Shown here: positions 17,535 to 29,312 of the stretch, piece after piece | How positions within the stretch are numbered: the stretch's first letter is position 1 | Layout: every line of letters starts with the position of its first letter | Source: CAVSIP01 sp963728075 | GTDB taxonomy: Bacteria > Actinomycetota > Actinomycetes > JAFAQI01 > DASSKL01 | Reading direction: 5' to 3' | Length of the DNA stretch: 64,000 bases | Assembly (NCBI GenBank): GCA_963728075.1 | Contig: CAVSIP010000001.1 | Location: 620,001-684,000, forward strand | Made by a program: the position numbers and the translations under genes | The notes under the pieces: generated by a model | Database searches by the model: none | Told to the model about the DNA's origin: nothing | Seen by the model: the letters and a program-made list of their open reading frames with translations, nothing else

Positions 17535-17540
17535 AGGCTA
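17535..17540 (-). promoter_or_regulatory. Leaderless -10 (TAGCCT) of the universal stress protein operon
   Basis: TAGCCT on the minus strand, six bases, GTG at 17528. It is divergent from the metH promoter 38 bases away. Confidence 0.5.
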
Positions 17541-17577
17541 CCCATCTCCGGCCGGTGATCACGCACGGGTCCGCCGG

Positions 17578-17583
17578 TAGAAT
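17578..17583 (+). promoter_or_regulatory. Leaderless -10 (TAGAAT) of metH
   Basis: TAGAAT, eight bases, GTG at 17592. With at most a base or two of leader there is no room for a cobalamin riboswitch in front of metH. Confidence 0.55.
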
Positions 17584-17591
17584 CGACCCCC

Positions 17592-21067
<3,476 letters not shown>

Positions 21068-21071
<4 letters not shown>

Positions 21072-21745
21072 CCGGCTCCGCCCGCGCCGCGGCCGCGGTG
21101 CTGTTCGACATGGACGGCCTGCTCGTCGACACCGAGCCGGTGTGGACGGTCGCGGAGGAGGAGCTCGCCGGGCGGCTCGGGGGTCGCTGGTCGACGGAGC
21201 TGAAGGCCGCGATCGTCGGCACCCGGCTCGACGTGGCGATCCCGACGATCCTGCGGTGGTACGGCGTCGAGGACACGCCCGAACGGGTGGGGGAGGCGTC
21301 CGGGTGGCTGCTGGCCCGCATGGTGGAGCTGTTCCACGAGAACACCCCCGTGCACAGCGGCGCGGTCGAGCTGGTGGACGCCGTGCGGGCGGCCGGGGTG
21401 GCGACGGCGCTCGTCTCCTCGTCGTACCGGGTGCTCGTCGACGCCGTCCTGGACCGGATCGGCCACGAGCGCTTCGACGTCACCCTCGCCGGCGACGAGG
21501 TCACCCACGGCAAGCCCCATCCCGAGCCGTACGTCACGGCGTGCGCGCGGCTGGGTGTGTCGCCACGGCACTGCGTGGTGCTCGAGGACGCGCCGTCCGG
21601 CGTCGCGTCCGGGGAGGCCGCGGGCTGCGTGGTCGTCGCCGTCCCCGAGGCGGCGCCGGTCGCGCCGACGCCGCGCCGCCCGGTGTTCGAGGCGCTGCGC
21701 GACATCGACGTCGACTGGCTCCTCGGGCTGCCTGCTACTCGGTGA
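21068..21745 (+). CDS. HAD-superfamily hydrolase (beta-phosphoglucomutase-like subfamily)
   Basis: A 225-residue HAD phosphatase/mutase-type protein. Motif I DMDGLLVDTE gives the nucleophile Asp and the acid-base Asp, motif II is ALVSSSYR, the Lys of motif III is in THGKPHPEPY, and motif IV is VLEDAPSGVASG. A helical cap lies at ~20-90. The GTG overlaps the metH stop by four bases, suggesting coupled translation; many actinomycetes keep this HAD gene after metH. Substrate unknown. Its 3' end overlaps the convergent permease gene by 11 bases. Confidence 0.88.
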
Positions 21746-24287
21746 CGATCGCGGTCAGCACGTCCAGCCGGGCCGCCCGGCGCGCCGGCCAGATGGCCGC
21801 GAGCACGCCGACCAGGCCGGCGACCACCACGAACACCGCCAGCCGCCCGGTCGGCACCGCCAGCTGGTCGATCCCGGTGCTCTGGAGCGTGTGGGTGAGC
21901 GCGATCCCGAAGGCGAGCCCGAGCACCACCCCCAGCACCGCACCGAACAGCGAGATCACCACCGACTCCAGGCGCACCATCCGGCGCAGCTGGGTGCGAC
22001 TCATGCCGATCGCCCGCAGCAGCCCGATCTCGCGCGTGCGCTCGACGACGGACAGGGCGAGGGTGTTCACGATGCCGAGCACCGCGATGAGGATCGAGAG
22101 CACGAGCAACGCGTAGATGATGATGAGCAGCTGGTTGACCTGGGCCTTCTGCTCGTCCTTGAACTGGGTGTGGTCCTTCAGCGACACGACCGGGTAGTCG
22201 GCGACCACCTTCTCCAGCTGCGGTCGCACCGTCGCGACCGAGGCGCCGGTCGCGAGGTCGACGTACAGCAGCTGGTCCTGCGCGGTGCCGCCGGCACGCT
22301 CGAACGTCGGGATGGCCACGGCGTAGCCGGACAGCGGCGCGAAGGCCTTGTAGATGCCGGTGACCCGCAGGTCGAGCTGCGTCCCGTTCTGGAACAGCAC
22401 CGGTACGGACTCGCCGACGGAGAGGTGGCGCTGGTCGGCTGTCGGCTGGTCGATGATGATCCCGTTCTGAGCGAGCCCGGCGGCCGACCCGGCGACCCAG
22501 TCGACCTTCAGGGTGCGGCCCAGCGCATCGGTGCTCACCGCGTTGATACCCGTGCGCTTGCCGGCGACCTTGGCGACACCGAAGCGCTGCTGTGCCACCG
22601 ACGCGACGCCAGGTACGGCGCCGACGCGCTTCGCGACCTCGGTCGTGAAGGGCTGGCCCACCGACGACGACACCACGAAGTCCGAGCCGAGACTGTTGTC
22701 GATGAGTGAGTCCACCGACTTCGTCGTCGAGGACCCGAGCACCGAGAAGGCCGTGACCAGGGTGAGCCCGATCATGAGCGCACTGGCGGTCGCGGCTGTG
22801 CGGCGCGGGTTGCGCAGCGCGTTCTCGCGGGCCATGACTCCCGGCCGGCCCCACAGTCGCGGCAGCAGCCCGCCGGCGAGCCGGACGAACGGGCGGGAGA
22901 GGGCCGGGGCGAGCACGATGCTGCCGATGACCAGGCCGTAGCCGCCGATGCCCACGAGCAGCGCGGCCCGACCCGGGCTCTTGTCGTTCGTGCTGGCGAC
23001 CCCGGCGACGAGCGCGACCAGGCCGGCGACGGACAGCAGCGTCCCGATCAGGGTGCGGCGGTGCAGCGACCGTTCGGGCAGCGTGACGTCGTCCCGCATG
23101 GCCGCGACCGGGGGCACCTTCGACGCCCGGCGAGCCGGGAAGTACGCCGCGACGACCGTCACGAGGACGCCGACCGCGTAGGCGACGACGACCGTGCGGG
23201 TCTGGAACACCAGGGCACCGTCGAGCGTCAGGCCGAACCGACCGAAGATCGCCCGCAGCAGCGCTGCGATGCCGTAGCCGGTCCCCAGCCCGACGGTCGA
23301 GCCGAGCAGCCCGAGGACGACCGCCTCGGCCAGCACCGAGCGCGTGACCTGGCGGCGGGACGCTCCCAGGGCGCGCAGGAGGGCGAGCTCGCGACCGCGC
23401 TGGACGACGAGCATGGAGAAGGTGTTGAGGATGATGAACGAGCCGACGAACAGGGCGATGCCGGCGAACACGAGCAGGAAGATGTTCACGAAGCGCAGCC
23501 CCTGCGCGATGTCGGTCGAGGCCTTCTTGGCCTGCTCGTCCTTGGTGCGCACGTCGTAGCCGGAGCCGACCACCGGGATGATCCGTTGCTTGAGCTGTGG
23601 CTGGCTCACCGAGTCGTCGGCGAGCACGCTGATCCCGGAGTAGGCGCCGGGCTTGCCGAACAGCTGCTGGGCCGTGCGGGTCTCGAACGCGGTGAGCGAC
23701 GCGCCGGCGAGCCCTCCGGTGTCACCGAACCGGAAGGTCCCCACGAGCTTCTCGGTGACGGCGCCGCTGGGCGTGAGGACCCGGATGGTGTCCCCGAGCC
23801 GGTAGCCGGTCTTGTCCACCGTGTGCGTGTCGAGCGCGACCTCGTCCGCACTGCGGGGACCCGTGCCGGTGACGAGGTGCATGCCGGTCAGCTTGGGGTC
23901 CGACGTCCACGAGACGCCGATCCCTGGCGCGCCGCCGGTCTGCACGACCTTGCCGTCGCGGTCGAGGACGTAGACGCCCTCGCTCTGGACGTAGCCCTCC
24001 GCGGCAGCGACGCCGTCGACCGTGCGCACCTCGCCGACGAGGGAGGACGGGACGAGCAGCTGCCCGCCGCTCGCGCCGGTGCCGACGAGGCCGGTGTCGA
24101 ACGCCGCCTGCTTGGTGACCGTCACGTCGGCGGAGGTCGCCTTGAACAGGGCGTCGAAGGTCTGCTTCAGCGTGTCGGTGAAGACCAGCGTGCCGGCGAC
24201 GAAGGCGACGCCCAGCACGATGGCGAGCGCGGACAGGCCGAACCGCAGCTTGTGCGCCGCGAGGTTGCGGAGGCTGTTGCGCAGCAC
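21735..24287 (-). CDS. ABC transporter permease, FtsX-like, two MacB/FtsX modules
   Basis: An 850-residue permease with two repeated modules. A first transmembrane helix (~15-37) precedes an extracellular domain (~40-260), three helices (~265-390), a central pair (~410-500), a second extracellular domain (~520-690) and three final helices (~715-845). Both modules carry the FtsX core pattern ERTREIGLLRAIGMSR or its equivalent RGRELALLRALGAS. Such permeases pair with the ATPase encoded just upstream (two-base gap) to form an exporter or mechanotransmission complex for lipids, peptides or drugs. The substrate is not evident. Confidence 0.9.
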   Translation of the reverse strand: MLRNSLRNLAAHKLRFGLSALAIVLGVAFVAGTLVFTDTLKQTFDALFKATSADVTVTKQAAFDTGLVGTGASGGQLLVPSSLVGEVRTVDGVAAAEGYVQSEGVYVLDRDGKVVQTGGAPGIGVSWTSDPKLTGMHLVTGTGPRSADEVALDTHTVDKTGYRLGDTIRVLTPSGAVTEKLVGTFRFGDTGGLAGASLTAFETRTAQQLFGKPGAYSGISVLADDSVSQPQLKQRIIPVVGSGYDVRTKDEQAKKASTDIAQGLRFVNIFLLVFAGIALFVGSFIILNTFSMLVVQRGRELALLRALGASRRQVTRSVLAEAVVLGLLGSTVGLGTGYGIAALLRAIFGRFGLTLDGALVFQTRTVVVAYAVGVLVTVVAAYFPARRASKVPPVAAMRDDVTLPERSLHRRTLIGTLLSVAGLVALVAGVASTNDKSPGRAALLVGIGGYGLVIGSIVLAPALSRPFVRLAGGLLPRLWGRPGVMARENALRNPRRTAATASALMIGLTLVTAFSVLGSSTTKSVDSLIDNSLGSDFVVSSSVGQPFTTEVAKRVGAVPGVASVAQQRFGVAKVAGKRTGINAVSTDALGRTLKVDWVAGSAAGLAQNGIIIDQPTADQRHLSVGESVPVLFQNGTQLDLRVTGIYKAFAPLSGYAVAIPTFERAGGTAQDQLLYVDLATGASVATVRPQLEKVVADYPVVSLKDHTQFKDEQKAQVNQLLIIIYALLVLSILIAVLGIVNTLALSVVERTREIGLLRAIGMSRTQLRRMVRLESVVISLFGAVLGVVLGLAFGIALTHTLQSTGIDQLAVPTGRLAVFVVVAGLVGVLAAIWPARRAARLDVLTAIVTE

Positions 24288-24289
24288 GG

Positions 24290-25075
24290 TCAGACCTTCC
24301 GCTGGCCGGGCACGTCGAGCGCACGCACACGATCCAGCACGCGGTCGGCGGTGGGCGCGGCGAGCTCGTCGACGATGCGTCCGTCGGCGAGGAACAGGGC
24401 GCGGTCGGCGTACGCCGCCGAGACCGGGTCGTGGGTGACCATGACGATCGTCTGGCCCATCTCACGCACGGAGCGGCGCAGGAACTCGAGGATCTCGCCG
24501 CTGGAGCGGGAGTCCAGGTTGCCGGTCGGCTCGTCCGCGAAGATCACCTCGGGCCGCCCGGCCAGCGCGCGGGCGCACGCCACCCGCTGCTGCTGGCCGC
24601 CGGAGAGCTGGCTCGGGCGGTGGCTGAGCCGGTCCCGCAGACCCACGGTGTCGATGACCGTGTCGAGCCAGGTGGCGTCGGGCTTGCGGCCGGCCAGGTC
24701 GACGGGCAGCGTGATGTTCTCGAGGGCGGTGAGCGTCGGCACGAGGTTGAACGCCTGGAAGACGAAGCCGACCTCGTCCCGCCGCAGCCGGGTGAGCTCC
24801 TTGTCGGAGAGCCCCACGAGCTCGCGCTCGCCGATGCGAACGCTTCCCGACGTGACGCTGTCCAGGCCCGCCATGCAGTGCATGAGGGTGGACTTGCCGG
24901 AGCCGGACGGGCCCATGATCGCGGTGAGCTGGCCGCGGCGGAACTCGACGCTCACGTCGTCGAGCGCGATGACGCGGGTGGCGCCCTCCCCGTAGACCTT
25001 GGTCAGGCCGACGGCGGCGGCGGCGATGGACGTGCCGGCCGCCTCGTGGGCAGCGGCAGTCGCCTCTGCAGGCAC
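24290..25075 (-). CDS. ABC transporter ATP-binding protein, LolD/MacB type
   Basis: A 261-residue ATPase partner of the adjacent FtsX-like permease. Walker A is GPSGSGKST, the Q-loop region FVFQAFNLVPTLTALENI, the signature LSGGQQQR, Walker B VIFADEPTGNLD and the switch His is in VMVTHDP. GTG 25075 was chosen because AGGAG lies five bases upstream; the longer ATG at 25132 lacks a ribosome binding site. The first ~15 residues are low-complexity Ala/Glu sequence. Confidence 0.9.
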   Translation of the reverse strand: MPAEATAAAHEAAGTSIAAAAVGLTKVYGEGATRVIALDDVSVEFRRGQLTAIMGPSGSGKSTLMHCMAGLDSVTSGSVRIGERELVGLSDKELTRLRRDEVGFVFQAFNLVPTLTALENITLPVDLAGRKPDATWLDTVIDTVGLRDRLSHRPSQLSGGQQQRVACARALAGRPEVIFADEPTGNLDSRSSGEILEFLRRSVREMGQTIVMVTHDPVSAAYADRALFLADGRIVDELAAPTADRVLDRVRALDVPGQRKV

Positions 25076-25185
25076 GGTCTCTCCTGGGTGTCCAGTGATT
25101 GGGTCGAGGTGACCGTACGTGAGCCACGTCACGCGCGGCAGGGACTTATGGGCCCTGTGGGGGATGTCTCAGGGACCGTTCCGGG

Positions 25186-26034
25186 TCATCCCTGGGTCGG
25201 CACGGCGCCGTCCGCCCCGGATGTGGGCAGCGGCGGCGGGGTCCCGCCCCAGGCCGGGCACAGCGCCTTGTGGTCACACCAGTCGCACAGGCGGCTGGGT
25301 CGCTCCCGCCAGTCGCCGGACTCCATGGCCCGGGCGATCGCGGCCCACAGCGCCTCGACCTTGCGCTCGGTGGCCAGCAGGTCGTCGACCTGCGGCTCGT
25401 ACCGGAGCAGCTGGCGGTCGCCGAGGTACATCAGCTGCAGCAGCCGGGGCAGCACGCCCAGCGACCGCCAGATGACCAGGGCGTAGAACTTCATCTGGAA
25501 CAGCGCCTTGCCCTCGAAGGCCGCCACCGGAGCCCGGCCGGTCTTGTAGTCGACGATGCGCAGGTCACCGGTCGGCGCGCGGTCGAGGCGGTCGACGAAG
25601 CCGCGCAGCCGCAGCCCGGAGGACAGCTCGGCCTCGACGAACAGCTCACGCTCCGCGGGCTCGAGCCGGCGCGGGTCCTCGAGGGCGAAGTACCCGGCCA
25701 GCAGCTCACGGGCCGAGCCGAGCCACTCCGCGAGCGCGCCGTCCGGCTCGCCGTCGAACAGCGACCGCAGCGAGGCGTCCTGCTCGAGCAGCCGTTCCCA
25801 CTGCGGCTCGAGCAGGGTGCCCGCGGCCTCGAGCGTGCGCTCGCCGGCGGGCAGGTCGTACAGGCGCTCGAGCACGGCGTGCACCACCGTGCCGCGCGCG
25901 GCCTCGCGAGACGGGCGCTCGGGCAGGCGGTCGATGACCCGGAAGCGGTAGAGCAGCGGGCAGGTCATGAAGTCGTTCGCCCGCGACGGGGACAGCGAGC
26001 CGATGAGCGGCCGGTCGAGGTCCGTGGCGGTCAT
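25186..26034 (-). CDS. RecB-family PD-(D/E)XK nuclease
   Basis: A 282-residue stand-alone nuclease of the Cas4/AddB/RecB C-terminal type. Visible elements are SLSPSRANDFMTCPLLYRFR (first cluster Cys), GTVVHAVLERL (His), the acidic residues of GFVDRLDR and IVDYKTGR (D-x-K active site), and a C-terminal LCDWCDHKALCPAWG that supplies three more cysteines for an iron-sulphur staple. Actinomycetes commonly carry this RecB-like exonuclease outside any CRISPR or AddAB context, and no cas genes are present here. Function in repair is presumed. Confidence 0.88.
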   Translation of the reverse strand: MTATDLDRPLIGSLSPSRANDFMTCPLLYRFRVIDRLPERPSREAARGTVVHAVLERLYDLPAGERTLEAAGTLLEPQWERLLEQDASLRSLFDGEPDGALAEWLGSARELLAGYFALEDPRRLEPAERELFVEAELSSGLRLRGFVDRLDRAPTGDLRIVDYKTGRAPVAAFEGKALFQMKFYALVIWRSLGVLPRLLQLMYLGDRQLLRYEPQVDDLLATERKVEALWAAIARAMESGDWRERPSRLCDWCDHKALCPAWGGTPPPLPTSGADGAVPTQG

Positions 26035-26040
26035 GGGGGG

Positions 26041-26046
26041 ACCGTA
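26041..26046 (-). promoter_or_regulatory. Leaderless -10 (TACGGT) of the RecB-like nuclease
   Basis: TACGGT on the minus strand, six C residues, then ATG at 26034. Confidence 0.5.
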
Positions 26047-26089
26047 CGGCAGCGGACCGACAGTTTCCGGCCGTCCACGCCGAAGCGGG

Positions 26090-27028
26090 TCAGCCGGCGC
26101 GGAGGACGCGGTTCGTGACGCTGCCGAGCCCGGCCACGCTGAGCGTGACGACCTGCCCGGGGGACAGCCAGCGCCCGAGGTCGAGCCCGCAGCCCCCGCC
26201 GAACGTCCCCGAGCCCAGCACGTCGGTCGGCCAGACGTCCTCGTCGCGGGAGACCCAGGACAGCATCTCCGCGAAGCTCCAGCGGCGGCCCGCGGTCGAC
26301 CCCCGCGACCACTCCTCGCCGTCCACGACGGCCGTGAAGGCGTGGTCGTCGTCCGGGGACCACTCGTCGGCGGTGACCAGCACCGGCCCGAGGGTGGTGG
26401 CGAAGTCCTTGCCCTTCGCCGGCCCGAGCCAGCAGGCCATCTCCTCGGCCTGGATGTCGCGCGCGGACCAGTCGTTCATGATCGTGTACCCGAAGATCGC
26501 CGACTGCGCCTCGCCGACGGACAGGTCCCGGCCGCGCCGGCCGACGACCGCCGCGACCTCGCACTCGTAGTCCAGCCGGTCGCTGTACGACGGCCAGGCG
26601 ACGTCGACGTCCGGCCCGACGATCGACCGGCGGTTGCCCTTGTAGTAGACCGGGATGCGGTTCCACGGCTCCGGCACCTCGCCGCCCCGCCGGGCCGCGC
26701 CGCGCTCCACGTGGTCACGGAAGGCCAGGAAGTCGCGCAGCGAGTTCGGCGCCCGCAGCGGCGCGAGCAGCCGTACGTCGCCCACGCGCACCCAGCCGTC
26801 GTCACCCGCTCGGGCGGTGGACACCAGCTCGCTCACGCGCACCTGGACGGCCGACGTGGCCTCGACCAGGTCGACGACGTCCACCGGCGTCTCGGCCTCC
26901 CGGGACCGCGCCCAGGCGCCCACGTCGAGCAGCCAGCCCGGCTCGCCGTCCCGGGTCAGCAGCGCGCCGAGCCGCCCGCCGCCACCGCCGGACTCCGCGG
27001 ACCACGAGCACCAGCGCACGGGCGGCAT
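26090..27028 (-). CDS. Fumarylacetoacetate hydrolase (FAH) family protein
   Basis: A 312-residue member of the FAH superfamily, which contains hydrolases, decarboxylases and isomerases of 2-keto acids. The metal-binding glutamates are in LDYECEVAAVVG (~residue 158) and the Asp in FGYTIMNDWSARDIQ (~190); KGKDFATTLGP and the GSGTFGGGCGLDLGRWL end are also typical. The ATG at 27028 was chosen as the first start giving family-like sequence; the long upstream extension is antisense to the protease gene. It is divergent from the site-2 protease. The exact reaction is not determinable. Confidence 0.85.
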   Translation of the reverse strand: MPPVRWCSWSAESGGGGGRLGALLTRDGEPGWLLDVGAWARSREAETPVDVVDLVEATSAVQVRVSELVSTARAGDDGWVRVGDVRLLAPLRAPNSLRDFLAFRDHVERGAARRGGEVPEPWNRIPVYYKGNRRSIVGPDVDVAWPSYSDRLDYECEVAAVVGRRGRDLSVGEAQSAIFGYTIMNDWSARDIQAEEMACWLGPAKGKDFATTLGPVLVTADEWSPDDDHAFTAVVDGEEWSRGSTAGRRWSFAEMLSWVSRDEDVWPTDVLGSGTFGGGCGLDLGRWLSPGQVVTLSVAGLGSVTNRVLRAG

Positions 27029-27067
27029 CCTGCCACGCACCGTGACCGGGCGCGGACGGACCGGCCG

Positions 27068-27073
27068 TACCAT
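27068..27073 (+). promoter_or_regulatory. Leaderless -10 (TACCAT) of the site-2 protease gene
   Basis: TACCAT, seven bases, GTG at 27081. Confidence 0.5.
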
Positions 27074-27080
27074 TCCCCTG

Positions 27081-28241
27081 GTGAGCGACCAGGAGCAGCG
27101 CGGGCAGCGCACCGGCGCGTCGTGGCTGTTCCGGGGCGTGTCGGCGGGGCGGTTGTTCGGCATCCCGGTCGAGGTCGCTCCGTCCTGGTTCGTCATCGCC
27201 GGTGTCATCACCTGGTGGTTCGCCCCGGTCGCGGCCGACCAGGTCCCCGGCATCGGCAACGCCCGGTACGCCGTGTCGGCGGCGCTGGCGCTGACGCTGT
27301 ACGGCTCGGTGCTCGTGCACGAGCTCTGCCACTCGTTCGTGGCCCGCGCGCTGGGGCTGCCGGTGCGTCGCATCGTGCTGCAGCTGCTCGGGGGGGTCTC
27401 CGAGATCAACAGGGAACCGGAGACCGCCGGCCGGGAGTACCTGGTCGCGATGGCCGGCCCGCTGGTGTCCGTGCTGCTCGCGGGCGTCGGCGCTGCGCTG
27501 GTCCCGGTGTTCGACCGGGGCACCGTGGGGCGCCTGCTCATGGTGTGGATCGCGTGGGAGAACCTCGCGGTGGCCGTGTTCAACCTCATGCCCGGGCTGC
27601 CGCTGGACGGCGGGCGGGTCCTGCGGGCCGGCCTGTGGCGCCTGTTGTCGGACAAGGTCCGCGGCACGGTGCTCGCCGCGAACGTCGGGCGCGGGCTGGC
27701 CGTGCTCGTCGCCGCGGCCCCCGTCGTCGCGGGTGCGGCCGGTGACGGGGCCACCTCGTCCTGGAGCCTCGCCTACGCGTGGCTGCTCGCCTGGTTCATC
27801 TGGACCGGTGCCTCGCAGACGCTCGTGCAGACCCGGGTCGCCTCGGCGCTGCCGACGCTGTCCGCCCGCTCACTCGCGCGCCGCGCGCTGTCCGTACCGG
27901 CGGACCTGCCGCTGGCGGAGGCGCTGCGCCGGGCGCGTGACGAGGGGGCGCGTGCGCTCATCACGCTGGACGGTCACGGGCGTGCCGAGGGCGTGGTCTC
28001 CGAGGCCGCGGCGGCGGCCGTGCCGGCCGAGCGTCGACCCTGGGTCAGCGTGTCGTCGGTGTCCCGCGAGGTGATCGAGGGGATGCGGATCCCGGTCGAC
28101 GCCGACGGGCCGGGCATCGTCGCGGCGGTGCGCCGCGTACCCGCGTCGGAGTACCTGGTCGTCGACGAGACGGGGGCGGTCTGCGGCGTGCTCGCCCAGG
28201 CGGACGTGGCTGAGGTGCTGCGCAGGGAGGTGGCGTCGTGA
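27081..28241 (+). CDS. Site-2 intramembrane metalloprotease (M50), CBS domains at C-terminus
   Basis: A 386-residue polytopic membrane protein. The zinc motif HELCH (~residues 80-84) sits in a membrane helix and the second metal-site motif NLMPGLPLDGGRVLRAGL (~170) is present, as in the Rip3/SpoIVFB class. The last ~130 residues form a cytosolic CBS pair (ARRALSVPADLPLAEAL ... EYLVVDETGAVCGVLAQADVAE), usually an adenine-nucleotide sensor. Such enzymes cut transmembrane anti-sigma factors or other membrane proteins. The stop overlaps trmI (GTGA), so the two are cotranscribed, an arrangement common in actinomycetes. Confidence 0.9.
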   Translation: MSDQEQRGQRTGASWLFRGVSAGRLFGIPVEVAPSWFVIAGVITWWFAPVAADQVPGIGNARYAVSAALALTLYGSVLVHELCHSFVARALGLPVRRIVLQLLGGVSEINREPETAGREYLVAMAGPLVSVLLAGVGAALVPVFDRGTVGRLLMVWIAWENLAVAVFNLMPGLPLDGGRVLRAGLWRLLSDKVRGTVLAANVGRGLAVLVAAAPVVAGAAGDGATSSWSLAYAWLLAWFIWTGASQTLVQTRVASALPTLSARSLARRALSVPADLPLAEALRRARDEGARALITLDGHGRAEGVVSEAAAAAVPAERRPWVSVSSVSREVIEGMRIPVDADGPGIVAAVRRVPASEYLVVDETGAVCGVLAQADVAEVLRREVAS

Positions 28242-29158
28242 CCACCGGTGCGCGCGCGCGGCGCGGCCCGTTCCAGGCGGGGGACACCGTGCAGCTGACC
28301 GACGCGAAGGGGCGGCACTACTCCTTCGTCCTGGAACCTGGCCGGGAGTTCCACACCCACCGTGGCGGGCTGTCCCACGACGAGCTGATCGGCTCCCCGG
28401 AGGGCGTCGTCGTCCGCAGCGCCGGGGGCAGCACGTACCTCGCGCTGCGCCCCCTGCTGGCGGACTTCACGCTCGCGATGCCCCGTGGTGCAGCCGTCGT
28501 CTACCCCAAGGACGCGGCCCAGATCGTCCACATGGGCGACGTGTTCCCCGGCGCACGGGTCATCGAGGCCGGGGCCGGGTCCGGCGCCCTGTCCTGCGCG
28601 CTGCTGCGCGCGGTCGGTGACGACGGGCTGGTGCGCTCGTACGAGCGGCGCGCGGACTTCGCGGACGTCGCGCAGCGCAACGTCGAGCGGTTCTTCGGGG
28701 GGCCGCACCCGGCCTGGCGGCTCACCGTCGGCGACCTCGCCGAGTCACTCGCAGCGGACCCGCCGGACGAGCAGGTGGACCGCGTCGTCCTGGACATGCT
28801 GGCGCCGTGGGAGCTCGCCGGCCCGGTGGCGGACGTCCTGGTCCCCGGCGGGCTGGTCCTCGCGTACGTCGCCACCACGACACAGCTGTCCCGCACGGTC
28901 GAGACCCTGCGTGCTCACGGCGGGTTCACCGAGCCCAGCGCCTGGGAGACGCTCATCCGCGGCTGGCATGTCGACGGGCTCGCCGTACGCCCGGACCACC
29001 GCATGGTGGGCCACACCGGTTTCCTCGTCACCGCACGGCGGCTGGCGCCCGGCGTCACCCCGCCGCCGCGGCGACGGCGTCCGGCCAAGGGCGCACACCC
29101 GGACGAGGAGCCGTCCCCGGTCACGAGCGCGGAGACGCACCGCCCGCACCTGCCGTAA
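28238..29158 (+). CDS. trmI: tRNA (adenine-58-N1)-methyltransferase TrmI
   Basis: A 306-residue SAM-dependent methyltransferase forming m1A58 in tRNA. An N-terminal beta-barrel (GPFQAGDTVQLTDAKGRHYSF) precedes YPKDAAQIVHMGDVFPGARVIEAGAGSG, the classical TrmI entry and SAM loop; VVLDMLAPWE (~residue 185) is motif IV. Residues from ~265 onward are a basic, Pro-rich tail beyond the usual fold. In actinomycetes trmI regularly lies directly upstream of the arc/mpa proteasome ATPase, as here. The GTG overlaps the protease stop. Confidence 0.92.
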   Translation: MTTGARARRGPFQAGDTVQLTDAKGRHYSFVLEPGREFHTHRGGLSHDELIGSPEGVVVRSAGGSTYLALRPLLADFTLAMPRGAAVVYPKDAAQIVHMGDVFPGARVIEAGAGSGALSCALLRAVGDDGLVRSYERRADFADVAQRNVERFFGGPHPAWRLTVGDLAESLAADPPDEQVDRVVLDMLAPWELAGPVADVLVPGGLVLAYVATTTQLSRTVETLRAHGGFTEPSAWETLIRGWHVDGLAVRPDHRMVGHTGFLVTARRLAPGVTPPPRRRRPAKGAHPDEEPSPVTSAETHRPHLP

Positions 29159-29230
29159 GCGGTCGTTAATGGAACCGCAACTGCTGCCGATTGGCGTGTT
29201 GGAGGTGCAGCAACGGGGGAATCGCGAGAC

Positions 29231-29276
29231 TCTCGGGCTCTCGCCCCGAGACCGGGGGCGACCCCGACGGTAGGCT
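29231..29276 (+). promoter_or_regulatory. Candidate arc promoter region with a small hairpin
   Basis: The 154-base gap before arc holds a seven-base inverted repeat (TCTCGGG/CCCGAGA, 29231-29251) and a TAGGCT -10-like box at 29271-29276. The latter would give a leader of about 30 bases containing the strong GGAGG at 29299-29303. No convincing -35 is visible. Confidence 0.35.
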
Positions 29277-29312
29277 GACCGAGAGCCGGTCCGCCGAAGG
29301 AGGTGGGGACCA

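Noticed and set aside
17529..17591. Cobalamin or SAM riboswitch upstream of metH
   Set aside because: The start codon follows the -10 box by eight bases and the gap to the divergent gene is only 63 bases, so there is no leader to hold one.
25186..26034. Cas4 and a CRISPR locus
   Set aside because: The nuclease has the RecB/Cas4 fold motifs but there are no repeats, spacers or other cas genes in the window.
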